This document shows positions 1 through 8,968 of a DNA stretch of 64,000 nt, one piece after another. The notes beneath the pieces were generated by a model. It made no database searches and had not been told where the DNA came from. It saw only the letters and a program-made list of their open reading frames with translations. Position numbers and translations under genes: made by a program. The stretch's first letter is position 1. Every line of letters starts with the position of its first letter. The stretch spans positions 83,356-147,355 of the forward strand of contig NZ_SOFH01000031.1 of NCBI RefSeq assembly GCF_004402495.1, in the 5' to 3' direction. Source of the DNA: Cryobacterium sp. HLT2-28. Its GTDB lineage: Bacteria; Actinomycetota; Actinomycetes; Actinomycetales; Microbacteriaceae.

Positions 1-368
1 CGACCGTAGGCCGAGATCGGGTCGATCGGGGTGTCCTCGCCATAGGGCGTGGTCGCATTCCCGTCGAACACATAGTCAGTGGAGATCTGCACCAGCCGGG
101 CACCGGTTGCGACGGCAGCCAGCGCCAGGTTGTGCGGGCCGGTCGCGTTGATCGCGTAGGCGGCGTCCTCGTTGGTCTCGGCGTCGTCGACCTTCGTGTA
201 CGCGGCCGCGTTGATGATCGCGTCGTAGCCATCGACGGCTTCGAGCACGGCGCTCAGGTCGGTGATGTCCAGATCGGCACGACCGAACGCGGTCACGTCG
301 CGGCCGGCCAGCGCGACCTGCAGGTCGCGGCCGAGCATCCCGGCGGCGCCGGTGATCAGATACTTCAT
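1..368 (-). CDS. rmlD: dTDP-4-dehydrorhamnose reductase RmlD (N-terminal part)
   Basis: Reads on the minus strand from an ATG at 368 and runs off the window edge, leaving about the first 122 residues. The product opens with a Rossmann nucleotide-binding loop (LITGAAGMLGRDL) and later shows the family motif STDYVFDG followed by PYGEDTPIDPISAYG. This is the pattern of RmlD, the NADPH reductase that makes dTDP-L-rhamnose in the last step of the pathway. rmlB, rmlC and rmlA follow within 5 kb. The catalytic Tyr-Lys pair is only just reached at the truncated end. Truncation is due to the window and is not a pseudogene signal. Confidence 0.93.
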   Translation of the reverse strand, partial: MKYLITGAAGMLGRDLQVALAGRDVTAFGRADLDITDLSAVLEAVDGYDAIINAAAYTKVDDAETNEDAAYAINATGPHNLALAAVATGARLVQISTDYVFDGNATTPYGEDTPIDPISAYG

Positions 369-390
369 GTGCTCCCCTAAACGATAACTG

Positions 391-792
391 CTAGACGGTG
401 ATGATTTCCGGACCGCCCAAGTCTGCCAGAACAGCGAAGTCCGTGTCTTGGGTGACGACGGGCAGCGAGTGAGCGAGAGCAATGGCGGCGATCCAGAGGT
501 CATTGACATTCACCTTGCGCCCGGACTCGCTCACCGCCTGACGCAGGCGGCCCCAGTGGGCAGCAGCGGCGGTGTCGGCGGGTAGTGTCGCGAGGCCCGA
601 CAGGGACTCGATGGTGGCCAGACGCACGGCACGCGTGTGCAGCGATGTCGCGGCGTGCACGCCGGCATAGAGCTCACCGTGGGTGATCGCGGAGACGAAC
701 TGCTGGTCTGGGAGTGCTGAAACATCGAGTTGACGGCCCTGTTCCTGGGCAATGAACACGCTTGTGTCGAGGAGTCCGCGACTGGGGGTCAC
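391..792 (-). CDS. vapC: VapC-type PIN-domain toxin
   Basis: A 133-residue PIN-domain protein, the usual size of VapC toxins, which are Mg-dependent ribonucleases cutting tRNA or rRNA. The acidic residues expected of the site are visible: Asp in LLDTSVFIA near the N-terminus, Glu in HGELYAG, Asp in NDLWIAA and Asp in TQDTDFAVL. It starts at a GTG that overlaps the stop of the upstream antitoxin gene by 4 bp, as in most vapBC operons. The pair sits between rmlD and rmlB, which are normally adjacent, and seems to be an insertion into the rhamnose operon. RNA target unknown. Confidence 0.88.
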   Translation of the reverse strand: MTPSRGLLDTSVFIAQEQGRQLDVSALPDQQFVSAITHGELYAGVHAATSLHTRAVRLATIESLSGLATLPADTAAAAHWGRLRQAVSESGRKVNVNDLWIAAIALAHSLPVVTQDTDFAVLADLGGPEIITV

Positions 793-1040
793 TGGATGGG
801 GCCGAGATCGTCGGTCGTGTCGTCCCAGAGGTCATGCGGGTGTGCCTCAGTGACCGGTTTCCCGGGTCTCAGCGCCAGGAATTCCTGCTTCGTGAGGAAC
901 AGCCGTGTGGGTGGGCGCACCGGAACCAGAGTCGCCGCGGGCACGCCGTTCACCGTGATCGTCACCTCTTCACCGTTTCGGGCGCGTTCAATGATCTCCG
1001 CAGTGTGATTGCGAAGATCTCGAACCGGAACAAGACTCAT
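789..1040 (-). CDS. Phd/YefM-type antitoxin (VapB role)
   Basis: An 83-residue protein with the Phd/YefM N-terminal DNA-binding pattern: VRDLRNHTAEIIERARNGEE, then the short strand VTITVNGVPAATLVPV. The C-terminal half is the probable toxin-neutralising tail. The ATG at 1040 is chosen because the family domain begins at once; upstream sequence in frame does not look coding. It overlaps the PIN toxin start by 4 bp, giving translational coupling. Such antitoxins usually repress their own operon. Pairing of a Phd-type antitoxin with a PIN toxin is common in actinobacteria. Confidence 0.85.
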   Translation of the reverse strand: MSLVPVRDLRNHTAEIIERARNGEEVTITVNGVPAATLVPVRPPTRLFLTKQEFLALRPGKPVTEAHPHDLWDDTTDDLGPIQ

Positions 1041-1083
1041 GAAACCAGTGTAGCCGCTTGTAGCACGCCGTAGGCGTTGAGGC

Positions 1084-2070
1084 CTAGCCCAGCTCCGCAC
1101 GGGCCTTGAGCGGCTCCCACCAGGCGCGGTTCTCGCGGTACCACTGCACGACATCCGCCAGGCCCTGCTCGAAGGGAACCAGTGGGGCATAGCCGAGTTC
1201 GGCCTGGATCTTTCCGATGTCGACCGAGTAGCGCAGGTCGTGGCCGAGCCGGTCGGCGACCCGGTCGACGTAAGACCAATCCTTGCCGGTCGAGTCGAGC
1301 AGCAGCTGGGTGAGCTCCTTGTTGGTCAGCTCGGTGCCGCCGCCGATGTTGTAGATCTCGCCGGCGCGGCCGCCGACGAGCACCATGGCGATGGCGCGGG
1401 TGTGGTCGTCCACGTGCAGCCAATCACGGATGTTGTTGCCCTCGCCGTAGAGGGGAACGTGCTTGTCGTCGATCAGGTTCGTGACGAACAGCGGGATGAC
1501 CTTTTCGGGGAAGTGGTAGGGCCCGTAGTTGTTCGAGCAGCGGGTGATCGAGATGTTCAGGCCGTGGGTGCGGTGGTAGCTGCGGGCGAGCAGGTCGCTG
1601 CCGGCCTTCGACGCCGAGTAGGGCGAGTTGGGCTCGAGCGCGCGCTCCTCGTTCCAGGAGCCCTCGGCGATGCTGCCGTAGACCTCGTCGGTCGAGACGT
1701 GCACGAAACGCTGCAGGTCGTGGCGCAGGGCCGCGTCGAGCAGCTGCTGGGTGCCGAGCACGTTCGTCTCGACGAAAATCGAGGCGTCGCGCACCGAGCG
1801 GTCCACGTGGGACTCCGCGGCGAAGTGCACGACGGCGTCGAGCGACGGGAAGAGCGTGTCGAGCAGGGCGGCGTCGCGGATGTCGCCGTGCACGAACGAG
1901 TAGCGGGGGCTCTCGGCAATGGGAGCGAGGTTTTCGAGATTTCCCGAGTAGGTGAGCGCGTCGAGAACGACGACTTCGGCACCTTCCAGACCGGGGTAGG
2001 CGTCTTCGAGGGTGCGGCGAACGAAGTTCGAGCCGATGAAACCGGCGCCGCCGGTGACGAGGATCTTCAT
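1084..2070 (-). CDS. rmlB: dTDP-glucose 4,6-dehydratase
   Basis: A 328-residue extended short-chain dehydrogenase that converts dTDP-glucose to dTDP-4-keto-6-deoxyglucose using bound NAD. Visible motifs are TGGAGFIGSNFVR at the N-terminus, the catalytic VSTDEVYGS (Asp-Glu pair), YSASKAGSD (Tyr and Lys) and RCSNNYGPY. Length matches the family. The start at 2070 has no Shine-Dalgarno sequence, so leaderless translation is possible. It is transcribed toward the toxin-antitoxin pair and rmlD, and divergently from the methyltransferase at 2194. Confidence 0.96.
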   Translation of the reverse strand: MKILVTGGAGFIGSNFVRRTLEDAYPGLEGAEVVVLDALTYSGNLENLAPIAESPRYSFVHGDIRDAALLDTLFPSLDAVVHFAAESHVDRSVRDASIFVETNVLGTQQLLDAALRHDLQRFVHVSTDEVYGSIAEGSWNEERALEPNSPYSASKAGSDLLARSYHRTHGLNISITRCSNNYGPYHFPEKVIPLFVTNLIDDKHVPLYGEGNNIRDWLHVDDHTRAIAMVLVGGRAGEIYNIGGGTELTNKELTQLLLDSTGKDWSYVDRVADRLGHDLRYSVDIGKIQAELGYAPLVPFEQGLADVVQWYRENRAWWEPLKARAELG

Positions 2071-2193
2071 ATGGAGGTAACCGTTCCGTTGGTGTGAGGG
2101 CCTCCGCGATTCTATCGGAACCCGGTTGGCAGGTGGCCGAGCGTGCCGGTTCCCTTGGCTCTCTACGTCTTCCCGAGATCAAAGAGGGGTGGA

Positions 2194-3213
2194 ATGATGG
2201 CTTCTACTTGGAAAGTATTGGCTTTCCGAGCAGCGGCGCAGGAGGCCTTACACGTGAACGAAGTCCCACTCGGTTCCGATTTCCTGGATGAGGGAACCGT
2301 GCGACCTTCCGATTCCTGGATCGGCGATACCTCGTATTGGATTCCGCGGCACTTGGTCGATTCCGCTTGGTTGGAACACGCCCCCTTCGCGTTTTGGCTG
2401 GTGGACGCGATCCGGCCGAAAGTCATTGCCGAACTCGGCACTCACAACGGTTTCTCTTACTTTGTCTTCTGTGAATCGGTCGCTCGATTGGGCTTGCCCA
2501 CGCGGACCTTCGCGCTTGACACCTGGGAGGGCGACGAACAGGCCGGATTCTACGGTGCTGATGTCTATGAGAGCGTGAGCACGATCAATGAAACGGACTA
2601 CTCCGCCTTCTCGACCCTGCTGCGCGGTTATTTCGACGACAGCCTCGATTCGATTGCCGATGGGTCCATTGACCTCCTCCACATCGACGGACGACATGGC
2701 TACGATGACGTGCGCCACGATTTCGAGGCGTGGCGCCCGAAACTCTCTGATCGCGGGGTCGTGATCTTCCACGACATCGCAGAACACCAGGAGGGTTTCG
2801 GAGTGTGGCAGTTCTGGGAGGAAATCGCCCGGCAATACCCGTCGTTCGCGTTCGATCACGGTCACGGGCTTGGCGTGTTGGCAGTCGGCGCCAGTATTCC
2901 CCCTCGCCTCCGCGCCTTCCTCGGCGCTGGCGTCGAAAGCGGAGATCAGATCAAAGAGTTCTATCTGAACCGCGGCAGGATTGTTGACGAGTTGCATGGC
3001 GAGCGCGTTCTCGCACTAGCCGTTCCCGCTTTGCAACGGGAGCTTCAGAGCGTCGGGCAGCGATTTGAGGACAAGGACCGAATGATCGCTCGATTGGAGA
3101 GCGAACGGGTCGGGTTGTTGGGGCAGATTGACCAGCTTCACGAGAGCACGAGCTGGAAGGTAACCCGTCCATTTCGGCTGCTGAGCGATGTGGTTCGACC
3201 CCACCGCCGCTGA
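2194..3213 (+). CDS. Class I SAM methyltransferase with C-terminal coiled coil
   Basis: About 339 residues. The middle holds a class I methyltransferase core: IAELGTHNGFSYFVFCE (SAM loop), LDTWEGDEQAGFYG, and LLHIDGRHGYDDVRHDFEAW followed by GVVIFHDI, as in CmcI/Methyltransf_24 proteins that O-methylate sugars. The last 50 residues are charged and probably coiled, ending in SWKVTRPFRLL, a tail seen on many polysaccharide glycosyltransferases. An AGAGGGG ribosome site lies just upstream of paired ATGs at 2194 and 2197; the first was chosen. It lies between rmlB and rmlC, so it may cap or decorate a rhamnose-containing glycan (inference). Confidence 0.8.
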   Translation: MMASTWKVLAFRAAAQEALHVNEVPLGSDFLDEGTVRPSDSWIGDTSYWIPRHLVDSAWLEHAPFAFWLVDAIRPKVIAELGTHNGFSYFVFCESVARLGLPTRTFALDTWEGDEQAGFYGADVYESVSTINETDYSAFSTLLRGYFDDSLDSIADGSIDLLHIDGRHGYDDVRHDFEAWRPKLSDRGVVIFHDIAEHQEGFGVWQFWEEIARQYPSFAFDHGHGLGVLAVGASIPPRLRAFLGAGVESGDQIKEFYLNRGRIVDELHGERVLALAVPALQRELQSVGQRFEDKDRMIARLESERVGLLGQIDQLHESTSWKVTRPFRLLSDVVRPHRR

Positions 3214-3250
3214 TCAGCTTAAGCTTGCGACTCGGCTGGAGGCCGGTTGG

Positions 3251-3256
3251 TAGACT
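3251..3256 (+). promoter_or_regulatory. -10 box TAGACT for leaderless rmlC
   Basis: TAGACT ends 7 nt before the GTG at 3264, so transcription would begin at or next to the start codon. No ribosome-binding site is present. No good -35 is seen at 16-18 nt. Confidence 0.5.
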
Positions 3257-3263
3257 GCCGAAC

Positions 3264-3872
3264 GTGCAGATTCGCGAACTCTCCATCCCCGATTCCTATG
3301 AGATCACTCCGAAGAAGTTCGGCGACGACCGGGGGGTCTTCCTCGAGTGGTACCGGTTCGACCGGCTCGAAGAGGCGATCGGGCACCCGCTCGACATTGC
3401 CCAGGCGAACACATCGGTGTCGACGCGCGGCTCGGTGCGCGGCATCCACTTCGCCGACATCCCGCCGAGCCAGGCGAAGTACGTCACCGCGACCCACGGT
3501 GCGGTGCTCGATTTCGTCATCGACATTCGCGTGGGCTCGCCGACGTTCGGTCAGTGGGACAGCGTTTTGCTCGACGACACCGACCGCCGCGCCATTTACG
3601 TCGCCGAGGGCCTCGGCCACTGTTTCGTAGCCCTCACAGACAACGCCACGGTCAGCTACCTCGTCACGGCGCCGTTCAATCCGGGCCGCGAACATGGGAT
3701 CAACCCGCTCGACGCCCAGATCGGTCTGGTCTTCCCGCCCGAAGCGGGCGAGTTGCTGCTGTCGCCGAAAGACACGGACGCCCCGGGCCTGGCTGAGGCT
3801 GCGGCGAGCGGCCTCCTGCCCACCTGGGACGCCGCACGTGCGTTCTACGACTCCCTGAACGAGGGAAAGTAA
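3264..3872 (+). CDS. rmlC: dTDP-4-dehydrorhamnose 3,5-epimerase family protein
   Basis: 202 residues, a cupin-type epimerase acting on dTDP-4-keto-6-deoxyglucose. It shows the RmlC signature [19 protein letters not shown], containing the catalytic His, then the strand [18 protein letters not shown] and the lid [22 protein letters not shown]. The GTG at 3264 is preferred over an upstream in-frame ATG because the family N-terminus ([12 protein letters not shown]) begins there and a TAGACT -10 box lies 7 nt before it. rmlA follows 2 bp downstream. The consensus Tyr in RGxHY is Phe here, which occurs in family members. Confidence 0.93.
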   Translation: MQIRELSIPDSYEITPKKFGDDRGVFLEWYRFDRLEEAIGHPLDIAQANTSVSTRGSVRGIHFADIPPSQAKYVTATHGAVLDFVIDIRVGSPTFGQWDSVLLDDTDRRAIYVAEGLGHCFVALTDNATVSYLVTAPFNPGREHGINPLDAQIGLVFPPEAGELLLSPKDTDAPGLAEAAASGLLPTWDAARAFYDSLNEGK

Positions 3873-3874
3873 CT

Positions 3875-4744
3875 ATGCGCGGAATCATCCTCGCCGGCGG
3901 TTCAGGCACGCGCCTCTGGCCGATCACCAAGGGCATCTCCAAGCAGCTCATGCCTATCTATGACAAGCCGATGATCTACTACCCCCTGGCGACGCTGATG
4001 ATGGCGGACATCAAGGAAATCCTGATCATCACGACGCCTGAGTACAACGATCAGTTCCGGGCTCTCCTCGGCGATGGCGCCGACCTGGGGATTCGCATCG
4101 AGTATGCGGTCCAGCCGTCGCCGGACGGTCTGGCTCAGGCGTTCATCATCGGTGAGGAGTTCATCGGCGATGAAAGCGTTGCGCTCGTGCTTGGCGACAA
4201 TATCTTCCACGGTGCCGGCCTCGGTTCGGCGCTGCGAGGCAATGCCGAAATCGTGGGTGCCAGGATCTTTGCGTACCACGTGAGCAATCCCACGTCTTAT
4301 GGCGTGGTCGAGTTCGACGACACGATGACAGCGGTCTCGATCGAGGAGAAGCCGGCCAAGCCGAAGAGCAACTACGCGGTCCCGGGTCTGTATTTCTACG
4401 ACAACTCCGTGGTCGCCGTCGCCAAGACCATCGAACCGAGCGCCCGCGGGGAGCTCGAGATCAGCACCGTCAACGAGCGCTATCTCGCGCAGGGCAAACT
4501 GCATGTGCAGGTTCTCGACCGGGGAACAGCATGGCTCGACACCGGAACATTCGAATCGATGATGCAGGCGTCCGAGTACGTTCGCGTGATCGAAGACCGC
4601 CAAGGCTTCAAAGTCGGCTGCATCGAGGAAATCGCCTGGCGCGCCGGGTGGATCACTGACGCCCAGCTTGCGGTGCTTGCCGCCCCGTTGATCAAGAGCG
4701 GCTACGGGCGCTATCTCGCCGGGCTCATATCGGTCGAAGACTGA
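3875..4744 (+). CDS. rmlA: Glucose-1-phosphate thymidylyltransferase
   Basis: 289 residues, normal for RmlA. It couples glucose-1-phosphate to dTTP, committing carbon to dTDP-L-rhamnose. The nucleotide loop [20 protein letters not shown], the [10 protein letters not shown] motif, LGDNIFHG (metal-binding Asp) and [14 protein letters not shown] are all present. The start has a GGGAAAG ribosome site and lies 2 bp after rmlC, so the two are cotranscribed. The next gene converges from the right after 34 bp. Confidence 0.96.
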   Translation: MRGIILAGGSGTRLWPITKGISKQLMPIYDKPMIYYPLATLMMADIKEILIITTPEYNDQFRALLGDGADLGIRIEYAVQPSPDGLAQAFIIGEEFIGDESVALVLGDNIFHGAGLGSALRGNAEIVGARIFAYHVSNPTSYGVVEFDDTMTAVSIEEKPAKPKSNYAVPGLYFYDNSVVAVAKTIEPSARGELEISTVNERYLAQGKLHVQVLDRGTAWLDTGTFESMMQASEYVRVIEDRQGFKVGCIEEIAWRAGWITDAQLAVLAAPLIKSGYGRYLAGLISVED

Positions 4745-4758
4745 CCTGGACCCCGGAC

Positions 4759-4778
4759 GGACCCGCCCTCGGGTTGTC
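4759..4778. terminator. Weak hairpin between convergent genes
   Basis: ACCCG-CCCT-CGGGT forms a short stem between the stops of rmlA and the minus-strand glycosyltransferase. There is no T tract, so the call is tentative. Confidence 0.25.
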
Positions 4779-5636
4779 CTAGCGAGTGAATAGGTGGGCC
4801 CGGGCGCTCAGCCCGATCTTGAGGACGCCGCGCACGGGCGCCAGGAGTGGTCCCGAGTACTTCTTCTCCAGGTAGCGATACGCGCTTTCATGGTGAACTC
4901 GCACCATCTTTCCGGAGTCTGCGCTCGTCGAATGGGCGCCCGTGTGTACCACGGAGGCCGCGGGCGTGTACACGCTGGACCAGCCGGCCTTACCCATGCG
5001 GAAACCCAGATCGACGTCCTCGAAGTACATGAAGAAACCTTCGTCGAATCCGTTGAGTTCTTCGAATGCGCTTCGCCGGACCAGGAGGCACGAGCCGGAC
5101 AGCCAACCGACAGCGCGGCGGGTGTCGCCGCCCTCGCCGTCGCCGCGATAGGCCCGGCTCCAAGGGTTCTTCGGCCACACACGCGCGAAAAGGGCGTGGC
5201 CAATGCCTGTGCGCAGCGAAGGTAGTTGGCGACCTGAAGGGTAGGTCGAGCCATCCGAATTGAGAACGCGTGGCCCCACGGCGCCGACGTGGGCATCTCC
5301 TTCGAGTTCGGCAAGCATCGTGCTGATGGCGCCTGGCATGAGCTCGACATCGGGATTCGAGATCAGGACGTATTCGAACCTTGCCGGCAGTGATTCCACT
5401 GCCGCATTGATAGCTCCGCCGTAGCCGCGATTTTCAGGCAGCGCGAGTAGTCGGGCGCCGTGCAACCGGGTGATTTCCGTCGTGGAATCCAGGTCTGCCG
5501 AACGGTTGTCGGCGACGACCACAGTTAAGTCCCCTGTTTCACTCCGCCGCACCGACTCAAGAAAGCTCATTAACTGGGAACTGGAGTTGTAGCTAACGGT
5601 AACCACCGCTGTGGCGTCAAGAGGAGGTTTGGACAT
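4779..5636 (-). CDS. GT2 glycosyltransferase, WbbL/rhamnosyltransferase type
   Basis: 285 residues of a cytoplasmic GT-A fold glycosyltransferase. It has VVTVSYNSSSQL, VVVADNRSADLD, the donor motif LISNPDVEL and the acceptor region GWLSGSCLLVRRSAFEELNG with GFFMYFEDVDLGFRM. This is the pattern of WbbL, the enzyme that adds rhamnose to a polyprenyl-linked GlcNAc. Location beside the rml genes supports that; mycobacterial wbbL also sits next to rmlD. The ATG at 5636 is used rather than an in-frame TTG at 5645; a TATGAT hexamer 8 nt upstream suggests leaderless expression. Sugar specificity is inferred only. Confidence 0.82.
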   Translation of the reverse strand: MSKPPLDATAVVTVSYNSSSQLMSFLESVRRSETGDLTVVVADNRSADLDSTTEITRLHGARLLALPENRGYGGAINAAVESLPARFEYVLISNPDVELMPGAISTMLAELEGDAHVGAVGPRVLNSDGSTYPSGRQLPSLRTGIGHALFARVWPKNPWSRAYRGDGEGGDTRRAVGWLSGSCLLVRRSAFEELNGFDEGFFMYFEDVDLGFRMGKAGWSSVYTPAASVVHTGAHSTSADSGKMVRVHHESAYRYLEKKYSGPLLAPVRGVLKIGLSARAHLFTR

Positions 5637-5780
5637 GAATGCCAATCATACTCGTGGCCCCTTGTGTTGGCCGCAGCGCGCGTCCACACCCCACAACCAG
5701 CAATCGTCACTTGATAGTGTTGATGTGTCGCCCGGGATTTGCACAACGGCGATTCGTGACTGTGAGCTAGGAGACTCTTT

Positions 5781-7076
5781 TTGAACGTGTTCGGCAGAAG
5801 TATTCGCATCCTTCGCGAGCACGGACCACGAGTCTTTGCCAGCAGGGCAACGCACGTCGTACTTCGCCCAGTGCGGGTGCTCCAGGCGGAGGGGCCGCGG
5901 TCATTCGCTGCTCGAAGCCTCGCCAAGGCCAGTCAACGTCTCAGCAGGTACAAGCCTGTGATTCTCGTGAATAATGACGATGCGTCGAGGGTGGATTGGA
6001 CACAGCCAGCCGATTGGCAGAGCGATCCCATCTCCGTTCAAGACGGACCCGTGGAGATTGCGTGGATCATGTCGCCACCTGGGTTGGAAAGCGGTGGCCA
6101 CCAGAACCTTTTCCGATTCATTGATCTGGCGGAGAAGGCCGGGCATCGGTGCGCGGTTTACCTTTATACGACCAATAACCATCCCGTGAGCATTCCGGAT
6201 ATCAGGGCGATGCTGCGGTCCGCTGCTGCCTACCCCGAAGTGTCAGCGAGCATCGAAATGTACGATCGGACTGCGGGGGTCAAGCCCGAAACCCAGGCCA
6301 TCTTCGCGACCGGCTGGGAGACCGCGTATCCGGCATACCTCGACACCTCGAATGCGCGACGCTTCTATTTCGTTCAAGACTATGAAGCGAGCTTCTACCC
6401 GCTCGGCACCGAATCCCTGTTAGCCGAGAACACCTACCATTTCGGCTTCCATGGCATCACGGCGGGGGGCTGGCTCGCGCACAAGCTCTCGACGGACTTC
6501 GGAATGGTCACGGATCACTTCGATTTCGCCGTAGACAAGACGCACTACAGCGTGACGAACCTGAGTCGTCGGTCAGAAGTCTTCTTCTACGCGCGACCGG
6601 TCACGCCCCGGCGGGCCTTCGAGTTCGGGTTGCTCGCGCTGGCTGAGTTCGCTCGACTGAAACCAGATGTACGAATCAATCTCGCCGGCTGGGATGTGTC
6701 GAACTGGGAGATACCGTTCGCGTATACCAACCTTTCGAGTCTCGATATCTCTGAACTCAATTCCGTCTACAACCGCTGCGCAGCCGGACTGGTGATGTCC
6801 CTGTCGAACATGTCTTTGCTCCCACTGGAGTTGCTGTCCAGCGGAGTCACACCCATCGTCAACGACGGTCCCAACAACAGGATGGTGTCGGAGAACCCGT
6901 TCATCGAATACGTCCCGGCATCGCCGCTGGCGATCGCACGGAAGATGGCCGAGGTCTTCGATCACCCGGACGCGGTGGCTCGGTCGATCGCGATGTCCGA
7001 ATCGGTTGCTCAGAATGACTGGGCCGATTCCGGCATCCAGTTCATGACGGCCTTCGAGAGGGTCATGCGTGGCTAA
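5781..7076 (+). CDS. Glycosyltransferase, WsaF-like rhamnosyltransferase family
   Basis: 431 residues, a GT-B type glycosyltransferase resembling WsaF. It has an N-terminal helical arm, then VEIAWIMSPPGLESGGHQNLFR (shown across the acceptor loop) and a second Rossmann domain with VFFYARPVTPRRAFEFG. The donor-site region is MSLLPLELLSSGVTPIVNDGPNN. The start is a TTG at 5781, picked because AGGAG lies 7 nt before it; the in-frame GTG at 5787 would be too far. It overlaps the next gene by 8 bp. WsaF transfers rhamnose in an S-layer glycan, so the sugar is probably rhamnose here too (inference). Confidence 0.78.
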   Translation: MNVFGRSIRILREHGPRVFASRATHVVLRPVRVLQAEGPRSFAARSLAKASQRLSRYKPVILVNNDDASRVDWTQPADWQSDPISVQDGPVEIAWIMSPPGLESGGHQNLFRFIDLAEKAGHRCAVYLYTTNNHPVSIPDIRAMLRSAAAYPEVSASIEMYDRTAGVKPETQAIFATGWETAYPAYLDTSNARRFYFVQDYEASFYPLGTESLLAENTYHFGFHGITAGGWLAHKLSTDFGMVTDHFDFAVDKTHYSVTNLSRRSEVFFYARPVTPRRAFEFGLLALAEFARLKPDVRINLAGWDVSNWEIPFAYTNLSSLDISELNSVYNRCAAGLVMSLSNMSLLPLELLSSGVTPIVNDGPNNRMVSENPFIEYVPASPLAIARKMAEVFDHPDAVARSIAMSESVAQNDWADSGIQFMTAFERVMRG

Positions 7077-7998
7077 GACTCTAGTGATCGGTGGGAACGG
7101 GTTCATCGGCTCGCACCTGGTCGATGCCCTTTCGCACGCCGGTCACGACGTCACTGCCTTTGATCGATTCAGCGCGTCGGACCCGGTGTTCACGGCGAAG
7201 GACGTGATTGTGCTGCCGGGTGAATTTTTGAGTAGGTCCGACCTCGACTCCGCGGTTCGCGGCCAGGACTATGTCCTCCATTTTCTGTCGACGACAACGC
7301 CGGCGACGGCAGAAAGCGACCCGACACTCGACATTCGTACGAACATCGCCCAGACGGTCGAACTGCTTGAGTCGTGCGTGGACGCAGGGGTCAAGCGTTT
7401 CTATTACGCGTCGACCGGAGGCGCAATCTATGGGCCGCAGGGCAAGGCGGACTACGCCGAAACCGATCGCGCCTTGCCGATCTCGCCATACGGAATCGGG
7501 AAGCTATCGATCGAGCACTATCTGCACTATTTCAGGATCAAACATGGCCTGAAATCCACGTCGTTGAGGATCTCCAATCCCTACGGGACTCGCCAGAAGG
7601 CGAACAAGAAGCAGGGCCTGATCCCAATTGCGCTTCGACAAATCGTGCTGGGTCGCCCTGTAGTCCGCATGGGGGATGGCTCAATGGTGCGCGACTATGT
7701 CTTCGTGGAGGATCTCGTGCAGATGCTCACCCCGATGGTCGGGGTCGAAACCGAGTTTGATCTGTACAACATCGGCAGTGGGGTCGGGCACTCGGTCAAC
7801 GAGATCATCGACTCTTTGCGCCGAGTGACGCGAGTCGATTTTGAAGTCACGGAACTTCCGATCCCACCGACCTTCGTCGATCGGGTCGTCCTGAACACAG
7901 ACCGCTATCGGTCAGAGTTCGGCGCGTCACGCCTCACCGCTCTCGACGAAGGCGTCAGATTCACATTCGAAGAAATAAGAGGTCAGACACATGACTGA
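7069..7998 (+). CDS. NAD-dependent sugar epimerase/dehydratase
   Basis: 309 residues, extended SDR family. Motifs are VIGGNGFIGSHLVDALSHAG at the N-terminus, STGGAIYGPQG, and Tyr-Lys in SPYGIGKLSIEHY, then ISNPYGTRQK. It resembles UDP-glucose 4-epimerases and NDP-hexose reductases, but the product cannot be fixed from sequence. The GTG start overlaps the upstream glycosyltransferase by 8 bp and its stop overlaps the next gene by 8 bp, so 5781-8968 is a tight three-gene operon. Confidence 0.82.
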   Translation: MAKTLVIGGNGFIGSHLVDALSHAGHDVTAFDRFSASDPVFTAKDVIVLPGEFLSRSDLDSAVRGQDYVLHFLSTTTPATAESDPTLDIRTNIAQTVELLESCVDAGVKRFYYASTGGAIYGPQGKADYAETDRALPISPYGIGKLSIEHYLHYFRIKHGLKSTSLRISNPYGTRQKANKKQGLIPIALRQIVLGRPVVRMGDGSMVRDYVFVEDLVQMLTPMVGVETEFDLYNIGSGVGHSVNEIIDSLRRVTRVDFEVTELPIPPTFVDRVVLNTDRYRSEFGASRLTALDEGVRFTFEEIRGQTHD

Positions 7999-8968
7999 TC
8001 AACCACTCGTGACGGTCGCAATCCTGACCTACAACGGTGAGGTGTACCTGGAGCGCATCCTCCAACAGGTTACGACTCAGCAAATCGACGGTGACGTCGA
8101 GGTGCTCGTGATCGATTCAGGCTCAACGGATGCGACGCTCGACGTAGTTCGCAAGTTCCCGACGGTTCGTCTGCACGAGATCCCGAATTCGGAATTCGGC
8201 CATGGCAAGACGCGAAACCTCGCGGCGCAGCTGGCAAACGGGCAGTTCATCGCATTCCTCACCCACGACGCCATTCCCGCTTCGGCACAGTGGCTCAGAG
8301 AGCTGTTGGCGCCCTTCGCTTTTGATTCGCGGATTGTCGCCGTCATGGGCAAGCAGATACCGCGCGCCGGTTGTTTTCCGCTGCTCAAGTACGAGATTCA
8401 GGGAGTTTTTGCCGGATTCGGCCCCGATTTCGGCACGTCGATCTTCTACAAGGACGACTTCGTTCAGAGCGAAGGGGTGCTTAACGCGGTGAGTTTCTAC
8501 TCGGACGTCAATTCTGCGGCACGCCGTGACTTCCTGGTCCACACCATGCCGTATCGCGACGTTCGGTATGCAGAGGATCAGCTCTTTGGCAAGGATCTGA
8601 TCGAGGCCGGATATCGCAAAGCGTATTCGGGGCGGGCGGCAGTGGAACACTCCAACGATCTCACTCTCGCCGAATACCGGCGGCGAATCTTCGACGAGAC
8701 AGTGGGACTCCGGCAAATCGGATTCGACATTCCAGTACTAACACGCGGAAATCGATCACGATTGATTGTCCGCGGCATCGTCGGGGACACTCTGAGAATA
8801 CTGCGGGATGGTGACTATGGGTGGAAGCGAAAGCTGTACTGGCTCTTCATCAATCCGGTCTATCAAATCCAGAAGTGGAGCAGCTATCGAGCGTCGACGC
8901 TCGTAGATGTGGCCGATGAGGAAGCCGTGCGGTCAGGTTCGTTGGAACACAGCCGTAAGGCTGCGTAG
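7991..8968 (+). CDS. GT2 glycosyltransferase
   Basis: 325 residues. The GT-A fold shows VTVAILTYNGEVYLERIL, LVIDSGSTDATLDVV, the GHGKTRNLAAQL segment and LTHDAIPASAQWL with the metal-binding Asp. Later YAEDQLFGKDLIEAGY is the usual catalytic ED region. This layout is typical of rhamnosyltransferases making rhamnan-type polymers. It ends the operon from 5781, and its last 36 bp overlap the convergent pyruvyltransferase gene. Confidence 0.83.
   Translation: MTDQPLVTVAILTYNGEVYLERILQQVTTQQIDGDVEVLVIDSGSTDATLDVVRKFPTVRLHEIPNSEFGHGKTRNLAAQLANGQFIAFLTHDAIPASAQWLRELLAPFAFDSRIVAVMGKQIPRAGCFPLLKYEIQGVFAGFGPDFGTSIFYKDDFVQSEGVLNAVSFYSDVNSAARRDFLVHTMPYRDVRYAEDQLFGKDLIEAGYRKAYSGRAAVEHSNDLTLAEYRRRIFDETVGLRQIGFDIPVLTRGNRSRLIVRGIVGDTLRILRDGDYGWKRKLYWLFINPVYQIQKWSSYRASTLVDVADEEAVRSGSLEHSRKAA

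Noticed and set aside
1240..2097. 285-residue reading frame on the plus strand opposite rmlB
   Set aside because: Mirror frame of a well-supported gene in GC-rich DNA; the translation is Val/Ala/Gly-rich with no family motif.
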